Below, in pieces: positions 1 through 8,585 of a stretch of DNA of 64,000 nt. Position numbers and translations under genes: made by a program. The stretch is from Acinetobacter tibetensis. GTDB taxonomy: Bacteria > Pseudomonadota > Gammaproteobacteria > Pseudomonadales > Moraxellaceae. Under the pieces are notes generated by a model. The model did not search any database, had not been told where the DNA came from, and saw only the letters and a list, made by a program, of their open reading frames with translations. Within the stretch, counting starts at the first letter, position 1. The number at the start of each line of letters is the position of its first letter. Location: positions 558,001-622,000 of the forward strand of contig NZ_CP098732.1 of assembly GCF_023824315.1 (NCBI RefSeq), read 5' to 3'.

Positions 1-533
1 AGATAAGCTGCGAAGGCGATCGCACTGGCAAAAACCAGACTGGCTCCGAGCCAGAAATGTTCTTGAACAGGCGCATGCTGTTGTTCCTGAAGCATGACCA
101 AAACGGTCCCTCCGTAACTGAGCACAATGGCGAGCATACTTTTGACCGAAAGTTTTTGCCGATACAGCACACAAGATGCCAATACCGTTAAAGTAGGGTA
201 GAGGAATAAAATAATGCGTTCTAAAGATGCACTAATATACATTAAGCCTAAAAAATCCAACCAACTGGCAAAGTAGTACCCCATCAGGCCTGCAACCATG
301 AGCAGTCCCCAATCTTTTGCTTGTAAACCTTTGCTCTTTTCCCGATTGAACCAGCAGATGAGTAAAAAGAACGGTAAGGCACAGGCCATACGAATCGCCA
401 TCAAGAGCGTGGCATCCACCAGTGGAGATAGGGCATAAGCTTGTTTGATAAAAATCGCTTTGCTACTAAATAAAAAAGCCGCACCAATAGCAAACAAACT
501 GCCGAGTTGGCTGCGAGATAAAGAGAGATTCAT
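1..533 (-). CDS. DMT/EamA-family transporter, 3' end cut by the window
   Basis: Reading down from an ATG at 533 gives an open frame of 177 codons that runs off the left edge, so the C-terminal part is missing. The product begins MNLSLSRSQLGSLFAIGAAF and has repeated hydrophobic segments separated by short basic loops, five or more in the visible part, as in one EamA half of a 10-TM drug/metabolite exporter. The motif ALER followed by ILFLYPTLTVLAS near residues 105-120 is typical of EamA repeats. The substrate cannot be inferred. The gene starts 930 bp from the divergent pntAA. The family call is fairly firm; any gene name would be a guess. Confidence 0.8.
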   Translation of the reverse strand, partial: MNLSLSRSQLGSLFAIGAAFLFSSKAIFIKQAYALSPLVDATLLMAIRMACALPFFLLICWFNREKSKGLQAKDWGLLMVAGLMGYYFASWLDFLGLMYISASLERIILFLYPTLTVLASCVLYRQKLSVKSMLAIVLSYGGTVLVMLQEQQHAPVQEHFWLGASLVFASAIAFAAY

Positions 534-1463
534 GAAAATATAACTTTTTAAAAGATAGGATTGCGACCGATATGCAGTATAGGCTTTTGGTCAGGAAGAG
601 AAAAATGCAAAAAAATGATTAATTATCATACTTTTTTGAATGAAATAAATAAAAATACATATACCAAAGTTATATGAATGCTAGGTGATTTTCTTTAAGT
701 CTTTAAAAATATTTAAGTCTTTGTTTATTTGGTGGGGACTTTCTACAGATTCATTGCAATGATGACTGGACTGAAAGATGACGGTCATGTGATGTGAATA
801 ATAAACGACCTAAAATAGTGCAAAACATGTCGAATGAAACATATTGCATCATCAGATTAAATGATTTGAAAAGTTTTTTTTAATTAGATTTTCTGCATTA
901 TCCGACTTTGGTCATATTTCATGATTATGCTGAAAATAGTTGTTGATTTAAATAAAGCGAGATTGAGTTGAATTTTGACTTGAGATATTTCTGGAAGAAG
1001 TTTCGAATTGAATTCATCGCATTTGGGCGAATGGAAGACGAAATAAATGGTCATCTTGGTCAACTTCGCAGCTAAAAACTAAAAAAATGCCTGAACTTTG
1101 TATAGCCTCAGGACTATTTTCTTCACACGGGATTCAAGGGGAATTTTGTCAGAAAAACCAATCCGTTTGATTAAATCACGATGGTTTTAAAAAAAGCAAC
1201 GAGATTCTGACCCATAAAATAAAACACTTACCAATTGAATAGCGATTCAACACCGCAATGTTCTAGGCAAAACCGGTGAATGATATATCGAACAATTCTT
1301 TTTATGAATCATCAGTTCAAAATGAGGGTATTTATTAAATAAATATTGGGTGGTAATTTAAAAAAGTTCAATTAGAATCCAAAATTCAACAAGAACACAT
1401 CCAGAGGGAACATCGTTTCTAACGGTGTTTGCTAGATAGAGAAAATTAGCTTGAGGAACGCTC
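534..1463. other. Long AT-rich intergenic region between divergent genes
   Basis: About 930 bp with no supportable open frame. It holds the promoters of the DMT transporter (left) and the pnt operon (right). A leader hairpin can be drawn just before pntAA (AACATCGT 1408-1415 with ACGGTGTT about 1421-1428, one T-G pair). I find no tRNA-like fold and no clear sigma-70 box with good spacing. A small RNA is possible but not shown. Confidence 0.5.
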
Positions 1464-2591
1464 ATGCAGATCGGAATCCCTACCGAAACTGTCGTCGGTG
1501 AAAATCGTGTAGCTGCTACGCCAGAGACAGTAAAGAAATTGATCAACGCTGGTCATAGTGTGGTCATTCAACGTGGCGCTGGTGTAAAGGCTGCTTATAT
1601 TGACAGTGCTTATGAACAAGTCGGTGCTAAAATTACAGAAGATGCCTATATTGGCAGTCAGATGATTTTGAAAGTTCGCGCCCCTAAGGGTGAGGAAATT
1701 CAAAAGTTAGAGCCAAACACCACTGTTGTGGCAATGTTTGACCCTTACCGCAATACCGAATTAGATCAATTTGCATCACAAAACGTGTCTGCATTTGCAT
1801 TGGAATTATTGCCTCGTACTTTATCTCGTGCGCAAAACATGGATGTATTGTCTTCTCAAGCCAACCTTGCAGGTTATAAATCTGTGCTTTTGGCAGCCGC
1901 AGAATATCAACGTATGTTCCCAATGTTAATGACCGCTGCAGGTACTGTTAAACCAGCTCGTATCGTGATTATGGGTGTGGGTGTTGCTGGTTTACAGGCC
2001 ATTGCGACTGCAAAACGCTTAGGTGCTATTGTGGAAGCAACAGATTTACGTCCAACTGCAAAAGACCAAGTAGAATCTTTGGGGGGCAAGTGGTTAGACG
2101 TCCCTATGTCTGATGAAGAAAAGCAAAAAGCTGCCGATGCTGCCAAGAATGGTTATGGCTGGATGCCTGGTGAACAGTACATTAAAGATCAAGCTGCGAT
2201 TGTGGATAAGGCGGTATCGAATGCAGATATCGTGATTACCACTGCATTATTGCCAGGTCGTGATGCACCTCGTCTTATCCGTGCTGAAACGGTAGCTAAA
2301 ATGAAACCAGGTTCGGTCATTTTAGATATGGCAGTTGAAACTGGCGGTAACGTTGAAGGTTCTAAAGAAGGCGAAACCGTGATGACTGAAAATGGTGTGA
2401 AAATTTTGGGTGTTCCAAATATTCCATCTACAGTGTCGACGGAAGCTTCAGCACTTTATGCACGTAACGTTTTCAATTTTGTCGAAACATTGTTTGATAA
2501 AGATAAAAACTTTGTCCTAAATCAAGAAGATGAAATTCAAAAAGCCCTATTGGTCACTCATGGCAGCCAAGTGCTGTTGAAGCGTGCGTAA
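1464..2591 (+). CDS. pntAA: NAD(P) transhydrogenase alpha subunit, part 1 (NAD-binding domain I)
   Basis: 375 residues, the length expected for the separate NAD(H)-binding domain I of three-gene transhydrogenases (in E. coli it is fused in a longer PntA). It hands hydride between NADH and NADP+ in the cytoplasm, coupled to proton inflow through the membrane subunits. Seen: MQIGIPTET at the N-terminus, RVAATPETV, the Rossmann loop [18 protein letters not shown] around residues 170-185, and [15 protein letters not shown]. The ATG follows a GAGGAA-type ribosome site with good spacing. pntAB starts 11 bp after the stop, so this is the first gene of a three-gene operon. Confidence is high. Confidence 0.96.
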   Translation: MQIGIPTETVVGENRVAATPETVKKLINAGHSVVIQRGAGVKAAYIDSAYEQVGAKITEDAYIGSQMILKVRAPKGEEIQKLEPNTTVVAMFDPYRNTELDQFASQNVSAFALELLPRTLSRAQNMDVLSSQANLAGYKSVLLAAAEYQRMFPMLMTAAGTVKPARIVIMGVGVAGLQAIATAKRLGAIVEATDLRPTAKDQVESLGGKWLDVPMSDEEKQKAADAAKNGYGWMPGEQYIKDQAAIVDKAVSNADIVITTALLPGRDAPRLIRAETVAKMKPGSVILDMAVETGGNVEGSKEGETVMTENGVKILGVPNIPSTVSTEASALYARNVFNFVETLFDKDKNFVLNQEDEIQKALLVTHGSQVLLKRA

Positions 2592-2602
2592 GGAGATTTC
2601 TC

Positions 2603-2926
2603 ATGGTTGAAACAATTACTATTTTTGTCCTTGCCATCTTCGTAGGTTATTACGTGGTGTGGGGCGTTACGCCAGCATTACATACACCACTTATGGCAGT
2701 AACCAATGCGTTGTCGTCCATTATTGTGGTGGGTGCAATGATTCAAACTGTAGGGATTCCTGCAATTGGTGTGGATGCGAATGTTGCATTCCAAAGTGTG
2801 AATGTGGTGAGCATCTTGGGTGCAGTTGCCGTGTTCTTAGCAAGTATCAATATTTTCGGTGGCTTTGCTGTAACCGCACGTATGCTTGAAATGTTTAAGC
2901 CAAAGCAAAAGAAAAAAGAGGGCTAA
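2603..2926 (+). CDS. pntAB: NAD(P) transhydrogenase alpha subunit, part 2 (membrane)
   Basis: 107 residues with three or four hydrophobic helices, equal to the C-terminal membrane part of E. coli PntA. It forms half of the proton channel (domain II) with PntB in the inner membrane. Seen: [19 protein letters not shown] and later [14 protein letters not shown], both hallmark stretches of this subunit, then a basic KPKQKKKEG tail. An AAGGAG ribosome site lies between the pntAA stop and this ATG, and pntB begins 3 bp after its stop. Translational coupling of all three genes is likely. Confidence 0.95.
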   Translation: MVETITIFVLAIFVGYYVVWGVTPALHTPLMAVTNALSSIIVVGAMIQTVGIPAIGVDANVAFQSVNVVSILGAVAVFLASINIFGGFAVTARMLEMFKPKQKKKEG

Positions 2927-2929
2927 TAT

Positions 2930-4384
2930 ATGGAATTCATTCGAGACTATGCGGATTGGTTCTACCTGATTGGTGCTGTCCTCTTTATCTTAACTTTACG
3001 TGGTTTGTCTGGTCCAAAAACTGCGATTCAAGGTAACCGTTATGGCATGATCGCAATGGCGATTGCTGTTGTGACCACCTTCTTCGTGGCAGATCATCCT
3101 GTGATTTGGATGATTGGCGGTGCGATGGTACTCGGTGCAGTCGTAGGTATTGCTCGTGCACGGACTGTCCCAATGACACAAATGCCTGAAACAGTGGCAT
3201 TGATGCACTCATTGGTGGGCTTGGCTGCGGTATTAATTGCGATTGCGGCAATCCTGCATAACAACCAACTCACCGCTTTATTTGCACAAAATGAAGCTGC
3301 TTTAACTGCTGCGGGTGTACAACATGCCCACATGAGCAAAGTTCATTTATTTGAATTGTTCGTGGGGTGTTTTGTGGGTGCAATCACCTTTACTGCATCT
3401 GTATTTGCTTATGGTAAATTGGCTGCAAAGAAATGGGCAAAAACCATTTCGGGTGCATGGGTTAAACCTGTACAAGCGTTGATTTTCCTTGCAATGTTGG
3501 CGTGTGGTGTGTACTTCTTCACGACAGGCAACATGACTGCATTCTGGGCAATGACGGCACTTGCACTTGCATTTGGCTGGGTGTGGATTGCACCAGTGGG
3601 TGGCGGTGATATGCCAGTTGTGGTCTCACTGTTGAACTCTTTCTCTGGTTGGGCAGCAGCAGGTATTGGTTTCACACTTGAAAACAATATGTTGATCGTT
3701 GCGGGTTCATTGGTGGGTTCTTCTGGTGCGATTCTGTCTTACATTATGTGTAAAGCGATGAACCGTTCAATCATCAATGTATTGTTCGGTGGTGCAATGG
3801 GCGGTGCAGCAGTTGCATCGGCAGATAAAGGTGAACAAGTTCAACGTAACCACCGTTCTGGTTCGGCAGATGATGCAGGCTTCCTGATGTCAAATGCAGA
3901 CAGCGTTGTGATTGTACCGGGTTATGGTATGGCGCAAGGTCGTGCACAGAATGCAGTGAAAGAGTTATGTGAAATCTTGAAAGAACAGGGTGTAAAAGTT
4001 CGCTTCGCAATTCACCCAGTTGCAGGTCGTATGCCGGGTCACATGAACGTCCTTTTGGCTGAAGCAGACGTGGCTTATGAAGACATCTTAGAGATGGATG
4101 AGATTAACTCAGACTTCCCAGCAACGGATGTGGTGCTTGTGATTGGTGCGAACGACGTGGTAAACCCTGCGGCGAAAGACGATCCAACATCTCCAATCTA
4201 TGGCATGCCAATCTTGGAAGCACATAAAGCGCGTACCATTATGGTGATCAAGCGTTCTATGGCAACGGGTTATGCAGGCTTAGACAACGATTTGTTCTAC
4301 AATGAAAAAACCATGATGGTCTTTGGTGATGCGAAGAAAGTTGTGGAAGATATGACCAAAGCCATTAATGGTGGCGGACACTAA
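2930..4384 (+). CDS. pntB: NAD(P) transhydrogenase beta subunit
   Basis: 484 residues: about nine membrane helices (residues 5-270) followed by the NADP(H)-binding domain III (about 300-484). Domain III shows VVIVPGYGMAQGRAQNAV, the NADP loop, then GRMPGHMNVLLAEA and VLVIGANDVVNPAA. With PntAA/AB it makes the inner-membrane complex that supplies NADPH using the proton gradient. It is the last gene of the pnt operon. The stop codon is followed by a palindromic repeat unit and then a strong UUCG-loop terminator. Nothing is missing or unusual. Confidence 0.96.
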   Translation: MEFIRDYADWFYLIGAVLFILTLRGLSGPKTAIQGNRYGMIAMAIAVVTTFFVADHPVIWMIGGAMVLGAVVGIARARTVPMTQMPETVALMHSLVGLAAVLIAIAAILHNNQLTALFAQNEAALTAAGVQHAHMSKVHLFELFVGCFVGAITFTASVFAYGKLAAKKWAKTISGAWVKPVQALIFLAMLACGVYFFTTGNMTAFWAMTALALAFGWVWIAPVGGGDMPVVVSLLNSFSGWAAAGIGFTLENNMLIVAGSLVGSSGAILSYIMCKAMNRSIINVLFGGAMGGAAVASADKGEQVQRNHRSGSADDAGFLMSNADSVVIVPGYGMAQGRAQNAVKELCEILKEQGVKVRFAIHPVAGRMPGHMNVLLAEADVAYEDILEMDEINSDFPATDVVLVIGANDVVNPAAKDDPTSPIYGMPILEAHKARTIMVIKRSMATGYAGLDNDLFYNEKTMMVFGDAKKVVEDMTKAINGGGH

Positions 4385-4396
4385 ATGAGACTCTCA

Positions 4397-4430
4397 AGTC
4401 CCTCTTTTATAAAAGGGATTTAGGGAGATT
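4397..4430 (+). repeat. Palindromic intergenic repeat, unit A
   Basis: A 34-bp unit, AGTCCC then TCTTTTATAAAAGGGA then TTTAGGGAGATT, containing the palindrome CCCTCTTTTATAAAAGGG. Two more units of the same family, facing each other, lie at 38602-38694 between pheS and pheT. Their shared order (palindrome, then TTAGGG, then GATT) shows common descent and not chance hairpins. Confidence 0.7.
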
Positions 4431-4431
4431 C

Positions 4432-4456
4432 AAAACCACCCTTCGGGGTGGTTTTT
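4432..4456 (+). terminator. Rho-independent terminator of the pnt operon
   Basis: A perfect 10-bp stem AAAACCACCC / GGGTGGTTTT closed by a TTCG tetraloop and followed by a T run. It ends the pnt operon. A near-identical copy occurs at 5053-5080. Confidence 0.9.
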
Positions 4457-4548
4457 ATTTTTGAAGTTGATTAAGTATCCAAAAATAAAAAAAATTTATG
4501 AATTATTTAAAATTTGATCCAAAGTCACAAAGTTTAAAGTATTACATT

Positions 4549-4590
4549 TGTCAAAATATCATCAAAAATGAGTGGAAACTGTCAAAATAT
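4549..4590. promoter_or_regulatory. Two 11-bp direct repeats, possible regulator site
   Basis: TGTCAAAATAT occurs at 4549-4559 and again at 4580-4590, 31 bp apart or about three helical turns, ahead of the DUF3303-like gene at 4691. Same-face spacing fits a dimeric or cooperative DNA-binding protein, but the region is AT-rich and no regulator is identified. Confidence 0.3.
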
Positions 4591-4690
4591 TTGTATGGCA
4601 TGACTGATATATGTGGTTGGGTGTGATGATTTATCGAACTCTCTCATAGTTATAAATCAGGTATGCAAAATCAGTTGGTGGAGGTGGCGT

Positions 4691-4984
4691 ATGTTATTTA
4701 TTGCTACGTATACTGTTCGCTCAGAAAATCGTAATGCTGCAATGGAGCGTTTTCTTCAGAGCGGAGGAAAAGTACCTGTAGGTATAAAAATGCTCGGAAG
4801 ATGGCACACTGTTGCACAGTTATCAGGCTTTGCAGTCATTGAAGCGGATGATGCAGAATTGATACAACAGTGGGTTATGGAGTGGAATGATATTCTTTCT
4901 ATGGAATTGTTCCCTGCTTTAACAGATGAACAAGTTGGACCACTTATGTTTGCTGCACTTGCGAAGAAAGAGGTTGTAGGGTAA
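4691..4984 (+). CDS. DUF3303-family small protein
   Basis: 97 residues, MLFIATYTVRSENRNAAMERF onward, with KVPVGIKMLGRWHTVAQLSG and a C-terminal ISMEL-like acidic stretch. It resembles DUF3303 proteins, small cytoplasmic alpha/beta (ferredoxin-like) domains of unknown function. An in-frame start at 4613 exists, but the ATG at 4691 has a GGAGGTGG ribosome site 5-8 bp upstream and begins exactly where the family domain begins, so I chose it. The gene stands alone between two copies of one terminator (4432-4456 and 5053-5080). I infer no pathway. Confidence 0.8.
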   Translation: MLFIATYTVRSENRNAAMERFLQSGGKVPVGIKMLGRWHTVAQLSGFAVIEADDAELIQQWVMEWNDILSMELFPALTDEQVGPLMFAALAKKEVVG

Positions 4985-5052
4985 TACAGTTATCGATATG
5001 TATTGAATTTGCCTTACAGTATTACAGCTTACTAAGATCTCCAAAAAATTGG

Positions 5053-5080
5053 AAACCACCCTTCGGGGTGGTTTTTTTTA
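5053..5080 (+). terminator. Rho-independent terminator, second copy of the UUCG type
   Basis: Stem AAACCACCC / GGGTGGTTT with a TTCG loop and a T8 run. It shares 24 identical bases with the pnt terminator, so the two form a direct repeat about 620 bp apart around the DUF3303-like gene. Confidence 0.9.
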
Positions 5081-5204
5081 TGTCTGTTTCCAGCATTGGC
5101 GTGAACAGCAATCAAAATATAGGATAAAACCTGTACACAGCTAAATAAAAGCACAGTCATATAGCAGGGCTAGTTCAGCACTTCATAAAAAATATGTGTT
5201 GTGC

Positions 5205-5221
5205 TTGGCACTGATTTTGCA
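5205..5221 (+). promoter_or_regulatory. Sigma-54 (RpoN) promoter of amt
   Basis: TTGGCACTGATTTTGCA matches the sigma-54 consensus TTGGCACG-N4-TTGCW at all but one base (T for G after GGCAC). The invariant GG (5207-5208) and GC (5219-5220) are exactly 10 bp apart. A start would fall near 5232, giving a leader of about 19 nt before the amt ATG at 5251. Ammonium transporter genes are classic NtrC/RpoN targets, so position and motif support each other. No convincing NtrC palindrome is visible upstream. Confidence 0.75.
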
Positions 5222-5250
5222 TTTTGTGAACAGACTTCGGGGGAATGTTC

Positions 5251-6591
5251 ATGAAAAAAATAATTTATTTACTTTTACTAGGTTTATGGGGTGTTACTAC
5301 TACAGGCTTTACTGCTGATGCGGTAACCACGCAAGCACAAAATATCCAAGAAATTCGACTTTCACTCGACAGTGTTTGGGTGGTGATGGGCGGGATTTTA
5401 GTGTTTTTTATGCAAGCTGGTTTTGCTTTGGTTGAAAGTGGCTCTGTACGCGGGAAAAACACGGTTAATGTCCTGATGAAAAACTACATGGATGCCTGTT
5501 TGGGCGGCTTAGTGTTTTGGTTAATTGGTTTTGGTTTGATGTTTGGCATTAATACCACAGGATGGTTTGGCGCAAGTCATTTTGCCCCCAATCATTTGGA
5601 TGATTGGCATTGGAACTTATTGTTCTTCCAAATGATGTTTGCGGCAACTGCAACCACCATTGCCAGCGGTGCTATGGCAGAACGAATTCACTTTGTTGCC
5701 TACGTGGTGAGTGCAGCATTTGTGAGTGGGTTAATTTACCCTGTGTTTGGAAGTTGGGCATGGGGCAGTCTGTTTGAAGGTGAGGGCTGGTTAAAGTCAT
5801 TGGGTTTTATTGATTTTGCAGGTTCAACTGTTGTGCATTCCATTGGGGGATGGGTCGCGTTGGCAGGGATTGTGGTCTTAGGTCCTCGCTTAGGGCGCTT
5901 CGGTCGTAATGGGCAGTCGCACTATTTGGCGGGACATAATGTACCGCTGGTGGCATTGGGTGGTTTTATTTTATGGCTAGCATGGTTTGGCTTTAATGCA
6001 GCTTCGACGGTCAATGCGACGGTGAGTATTGGGCGTATTGCCTTGAATACGCACCTTGCTGCTTGTGCAGCAGCAGTGGCCTACATGTTTTATGCACTAC
6101 TACGTGGAAAAGCGATTCTGATCCGCACCACCATTAATGCATCTTTAGGAGGCTTAGTTGCGATTACCGCAGGTTGCGCAACAATGACGCCATTGTTTGC
6201 AATTGTGACGGGATTGGCGGCAGGCTTGGTGGTAAGTGTTATGCCAGTTTTGATTGAAAAGTTGAAGTTGGATGATGTCGTGGATGCTGTGACAGTACAT
6301 GGTTTTTGTGGAGCATGGGGAACAATTGCAGCCGGATTGTTTTATGAAGCGAGTCCATTTAATTCACAAATTATTTCAATTCAATTTTTAGGTGTCATTG
6401 CTGGTTTTGTTTGGGGTTTTGGGGTGGCCTTTGTGGTGTTTAAAGTACTTGAAAAAGTATTGGGTAGCTTACGTGTCAGTAAGCAACATGAGCAGCGCGG
6501 ACTTGACTATACCGAACATGCAGAATTGTCTTATCCGGAGTTTCAACGTGATGTAACTTTTGAAACTGATGGAATGACTAAACGTCATTAA
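5251..6591 (+). CDS. amt: Ammonium transporter (Amt family)
   Basis: 446 residues from the ATG at 5251. An ATG two codons earlier (5245) lies only 1 bp from the GGGGG ribosome site, while 5251 has 7 bp, so 5251 is preferred. Residues 1-23 look like a signal peptide (KKIIYLLLLGLWG then TGFTADA). About eleven membrane helices follow. Seen: FMQAGFALVESGSVRGKN (the AmtB-type first helix), HSIGGWVALAG, GFNAAST and VHGFCGAWGTIAAGLF, which carry the pore histidines. It forms a trimeric inner-membrane NH3/NH4+ channel. No glnK (PII) gene is next to it; instead an unknown gene starts 12 bp downstream. A sigma-54 promoter lies just upstream. Confidence 0.93.
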   Translation: MKKIIYLLLLGLWGVTTTGFTADAVTTQAQNIQEIRLSLDSVWVVMGGILVFFMQAGFALVESGSVRGKNTVNVLMKNYMDACLGGLVFWLIGFGLMFGINTTGWFGASHFAPNHLDDWHWNLLFFQMMFAATATTIASGAMAERIHFVAYVVSAAFVSGLIYPVFGSWAWGSLFEGEGWLKSLGFIDFAGSTVVHSIGGWVALAGIVVLGPRLGRFGRNGQSHYLAGHNVPLVALGGFILWLAWFGFNAASTVNATVSIGRIALNTHLAACAAAVAYMFYALLRGKAILIRTTINASLGGLVAITAGCATMTPLFAIVTGLAAGLVVSVMPVLIEKLKLDDVVDAVTVHGFCGAWGTIAAGLFYEASPFNSQIISIQFLGVIAGFVWGFGVAFVVFKVLEKVLGSLRVSKQHEQRGLDYTEHAELSYPEFQRDVTFETDGMTKRH

Positions 6592-6603
6592 GGAGTGTTG
6601 AGC

Positions 6604-7212
6604 ATGCCAAATGAATTACTCACCATAGGACAAAAAAGAACAGCGATTGAGCGTGGTTTAAGCCAGTATTTGAAGGGAATCGCTTTAGAGCGAGTTCTGA
6701 GCTATTGGGAGCAAGAATATGGAGATAAGCCTTCTTTTGTACTCAATCGCTTTTTAAGCGAAGTGTGTAATACGGACGAACTTCGTTTTTACCGTAAAGA
6801 TATGCTACGCCAAGTTTTATTCGAAATTGCTGAAGTCGAAAAACAGGTCTTACTTCAAGTCAAACCTCAGGAAAAACAAGAGGCTTTGGTGTCAGGACAA
6901 CTGAGTGATGCCTTTGCGCAATTTGTAGGATGTGTGGTGAAAGCTGTGGCTCAGACAGATTTTTCGGACTTTGATCAGGATGTGAAAGTACGATTGACGG
7001 ATCTGGGGTATGCGGTAGTAGAACAAGCTGCAATACATGACGTTGAGTTTATTAGTGATTTGCCGATTATGAGTTATTCTCAGGTGATTACAGCAATTTA
7101 CGAAGTTTATTGTGAATTTTATGGGCCGACCAAAGCAGACTTCGTTTTTGCACGTGCAAAAGAACAAACTAAACAACAATTTATGGATGTTGATTTGCAT
7201 CAACTGATTTAA
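6604..7212 (+). CDS. Unknown helical protein in the amt operon
   Basis: 202 residues, not recognised. I chose the ATG at 6604, 8 bp after AGGAG, over a GTG at 6595 that overlaps the ribosome site. The protein is acidic, probably all-helical and cytoplasmic, with no signal peptide or membrane helix. The N-terminal half (residues 10-80) has TAIERGLSQYLKGI and RFYRKDMLRQVLFEIAEVEK. The C-terminal part has YEVYCEFYGPTKADFVFARA, a weak echo of a helical module with a central GP seen in some signalling proteins. It begins 12 bp after amt and precedes a strong terminator, so it is almost surely co-transcribed from the sigma-54 promoter. A nitrogen-related role is inference from position only. Confidence 0.8.
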   Translation: MPNELLTIGQKRTAIERGLSQYLKGIALERVLSYWEQEYGDKPSFVLNRFLSEVCNTDELRFYRKDMLRQVLFEIAEVEKQVLLQVKPQEKQEALVSGQLSDAFAQFVGCVVKAVAQTDFSDFDQDVKVRLTDLGYAVVEQAAIHDVEFISDLPIMSYSQVITAIYEVYCEFYGPTKADFVFARAKEQTKQQFMDVDLHQLI

Positions 7213-7238
7213 ACTGTCGACTTAAATTTGGCTAACAA

Positions 7239-7272
7239 AAAAGCCAGTTAATTTCAAGATTAACTGGCTTTT
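7239..7272. terminator. Bidirectional terminator between amt operon and rsfS
   Basis: Perfect 14-bp stem AAAAGCCAGTTAAT / ATTAACTGGCTTTT with loop TTCAAG, A-rich on one side and T-rich on the other. It sits between convergent genes and can serve both. Confidence 0.88.
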
Positions 7273-7295
7273 GTAGACCATGTTGGTCATTTTTC

Positions 7296-7697
7296 TTATG
7301 CTACAGATTCTGGAGCTGTACGCCATAAGCTTTCTAGGTCGTAAAATTTACGCGCAGTCGGCAACATGACATGAACCACGATGAGTCCAAGGTCAACAAG
7401 GATCCATTCTGCATCACGTTCACCTTCGACACCGATTGGGCGGAAGCCAGCTTTACGCGCTTCTTCAGCCACATTGTCGGCAAGTGCTTTCACGTGACGA
7501 GTTGATGTACCACTTGCAATCACAATCGCATCTGCGACATTGCTAATGCTGCTAACATCAAGTTCGATAATATCTTTTGCTTTTACATCTAATAGAGCTT
7601 CATGTACAACTTTTAAGCAAGCTTGCACATCTTGAGCTTGAGAATTCATTGCGAGATCGAGAGAATTAGAAGCGCTGGGCGATGGTTCTAAATTCAT
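7296..7697 (-). CDS. rsfS: Ribosomal silencing factor RsfS
   Basis: 133 residues. RsfS (RsfA/YbeB/Iojap) binds ribosomal protein uL14 and blocks subunit joining in starvation. Seen: KAKDIIELDVSSISNVADAI (residues 39-58), VIASGTSTRHVKALADNV, and GERDAEWILVDLGLIVVHVM, the family core. The first 16 residues (NLEPSPSASNSLDLA) are not conserved family sequence, and a start at the internal MNSQAQD (residue 17) is possible; neither start has a strong ribosome site. It lies apart from its common partners (holA, nadD), downstream of the hyi-glxR cluster on the same strand. Confidence 0.92.
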   Translation of the reverse strand: MNLEPSPSASNSLDLAMNSQAQDVQACLKVVHEALLDVKAKDIIELDVSSISNVADAIVIASGTSTRHVKALADNVAEEARKAGFRPIGVEGERDAEWILVDLGLIVVHVMLPTARKFYDLESLWRTAPESVA

Positions 7698-7772
7698 AAA
7701 GGGTCATAATTCCTGACAATAACTCATGCTCTAATATAGCGGTTTTATCACCAAATTTCAATTGTCTGTTTT

Positions 7773-8567
7773 TTAACTTTGTGGATGCTCAGCAAAGTAC
7801 TTGTTTTTCCATGCAAATGAATGGTTCGAGTGGGCCTGTGGGCGATATTCGGCAGCAATAAAACCCGTGTAATCACTGTGGCTTAACCAATCAAAAATTT
7901 CTTTAAAGTGAATTTGTGCGGTATCGGGTTCATGTCGCCCTGGACAATCTGCAAATTGAATATGTCCAATTTCTAAAATATTTTCTTTCAATTCTTCTAG
8001 TACATTTTCACCCATCATTGCCATGTGGTAGCAATCGTATTGCATTTTTAGTGCGGGATGTTGAACTGCTTCTAGAATCTCTTGAGCTTGTGCAACATTT
8101 TGAATGAGGAAGCGCGGCATATCTGTGCCATTAATCATTTCAAACACAGGTTGAATATGATGTTCTGCCAGCATAAAGCAAGCGAGCTTTAAGTTTTTGG
8201 CTAAAGTATTTAGGCAAGGCAATAAGTCACAGTCGAGTGGTTGTTTACCCGCTAAAATGTTAACGTTCGGTACTTTTAACGCAACGGCATATTGAATTGC
8301 TAATTCTAGAGCTTGGTGAAATTCTAGTTCTCGTCCAGGAATACCTGCCAAACCATTGCCACCTTGCATGAGGTCTCCAACAGGCACATTAATCAGGCAT
8401 AAACTTAAATCGTGCTGGATCAGTTGGTTTTGAATTTCAGCAATACTAAGTTCATAAGGGAATTGAATTTCAATATGCTTAAAGCCATGAGCATAAGCCA
8501 GTGCAAAACGTTCGATGAGTGGCACTTCAGTAAAGATCATGGAAAGATTCACTGCGAGTTTAGTCAT
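7773..8567 (-). CDS. hyi: Hydroxypyruvate isomerase-family TIM-barrel protein
   Basis: 264 residues. Hyi/OtnI enzymes interconvert hydroxypyruvate and tartronate semialdehyde, or related 2-oxo acids. Seen: AVNLSMIFTEVPLIERFALA at the N-terminus, NVPVGDLMQGGNGLAGIPGR, NILAG, FEMINGTDMP (metal-ligand Glu region), MQYDCYHMAMMGENV, and IGHIQFADCPGRHEPDTAQI with GFIAAEYRP near the C-terminus. An AGGAG site stands 7 bp before the ATG. The gene begins 18 bp after glxR, with which it makes a metabolic pair. Glyoxylate carboligase, the usual third partner, is absent here, so the true substrate is open. Confidence 0.85.
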   Translation of the reverse strand: MTKLAVNLSMIFTEVPLIERFALAYAHGFKHIEIQFPYELSIAEIQNQLIQHDLSLCLINVPVGDLMQGGNGLAGIPGRELEFHQALELAIQYAVALKVPNVNILAGKQPLDCDLLPCLNTLAKNLKLACFMLAEHHIQPVFEMINGTDMPRFLIQNVAQAQEILEAVQHPALKMQYDCYHMAMMGENVLEELKENILEIGHIQFADCPGRHEPDTAQIHFKEIFDWLSHSDYTGFIAAEYRPQAHSNHSFAWKNKYFAEHPQS

Positions 8568-8585
8568 GAGCTTGCTCCTGCATTA

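Noticed and set aside
534..1463. Small RNA or tRNA gene in the long gap before pntAA
   Set aside because: No cloverleaf, no hairpin with T run and no promoter with good boxes could be found by eye.
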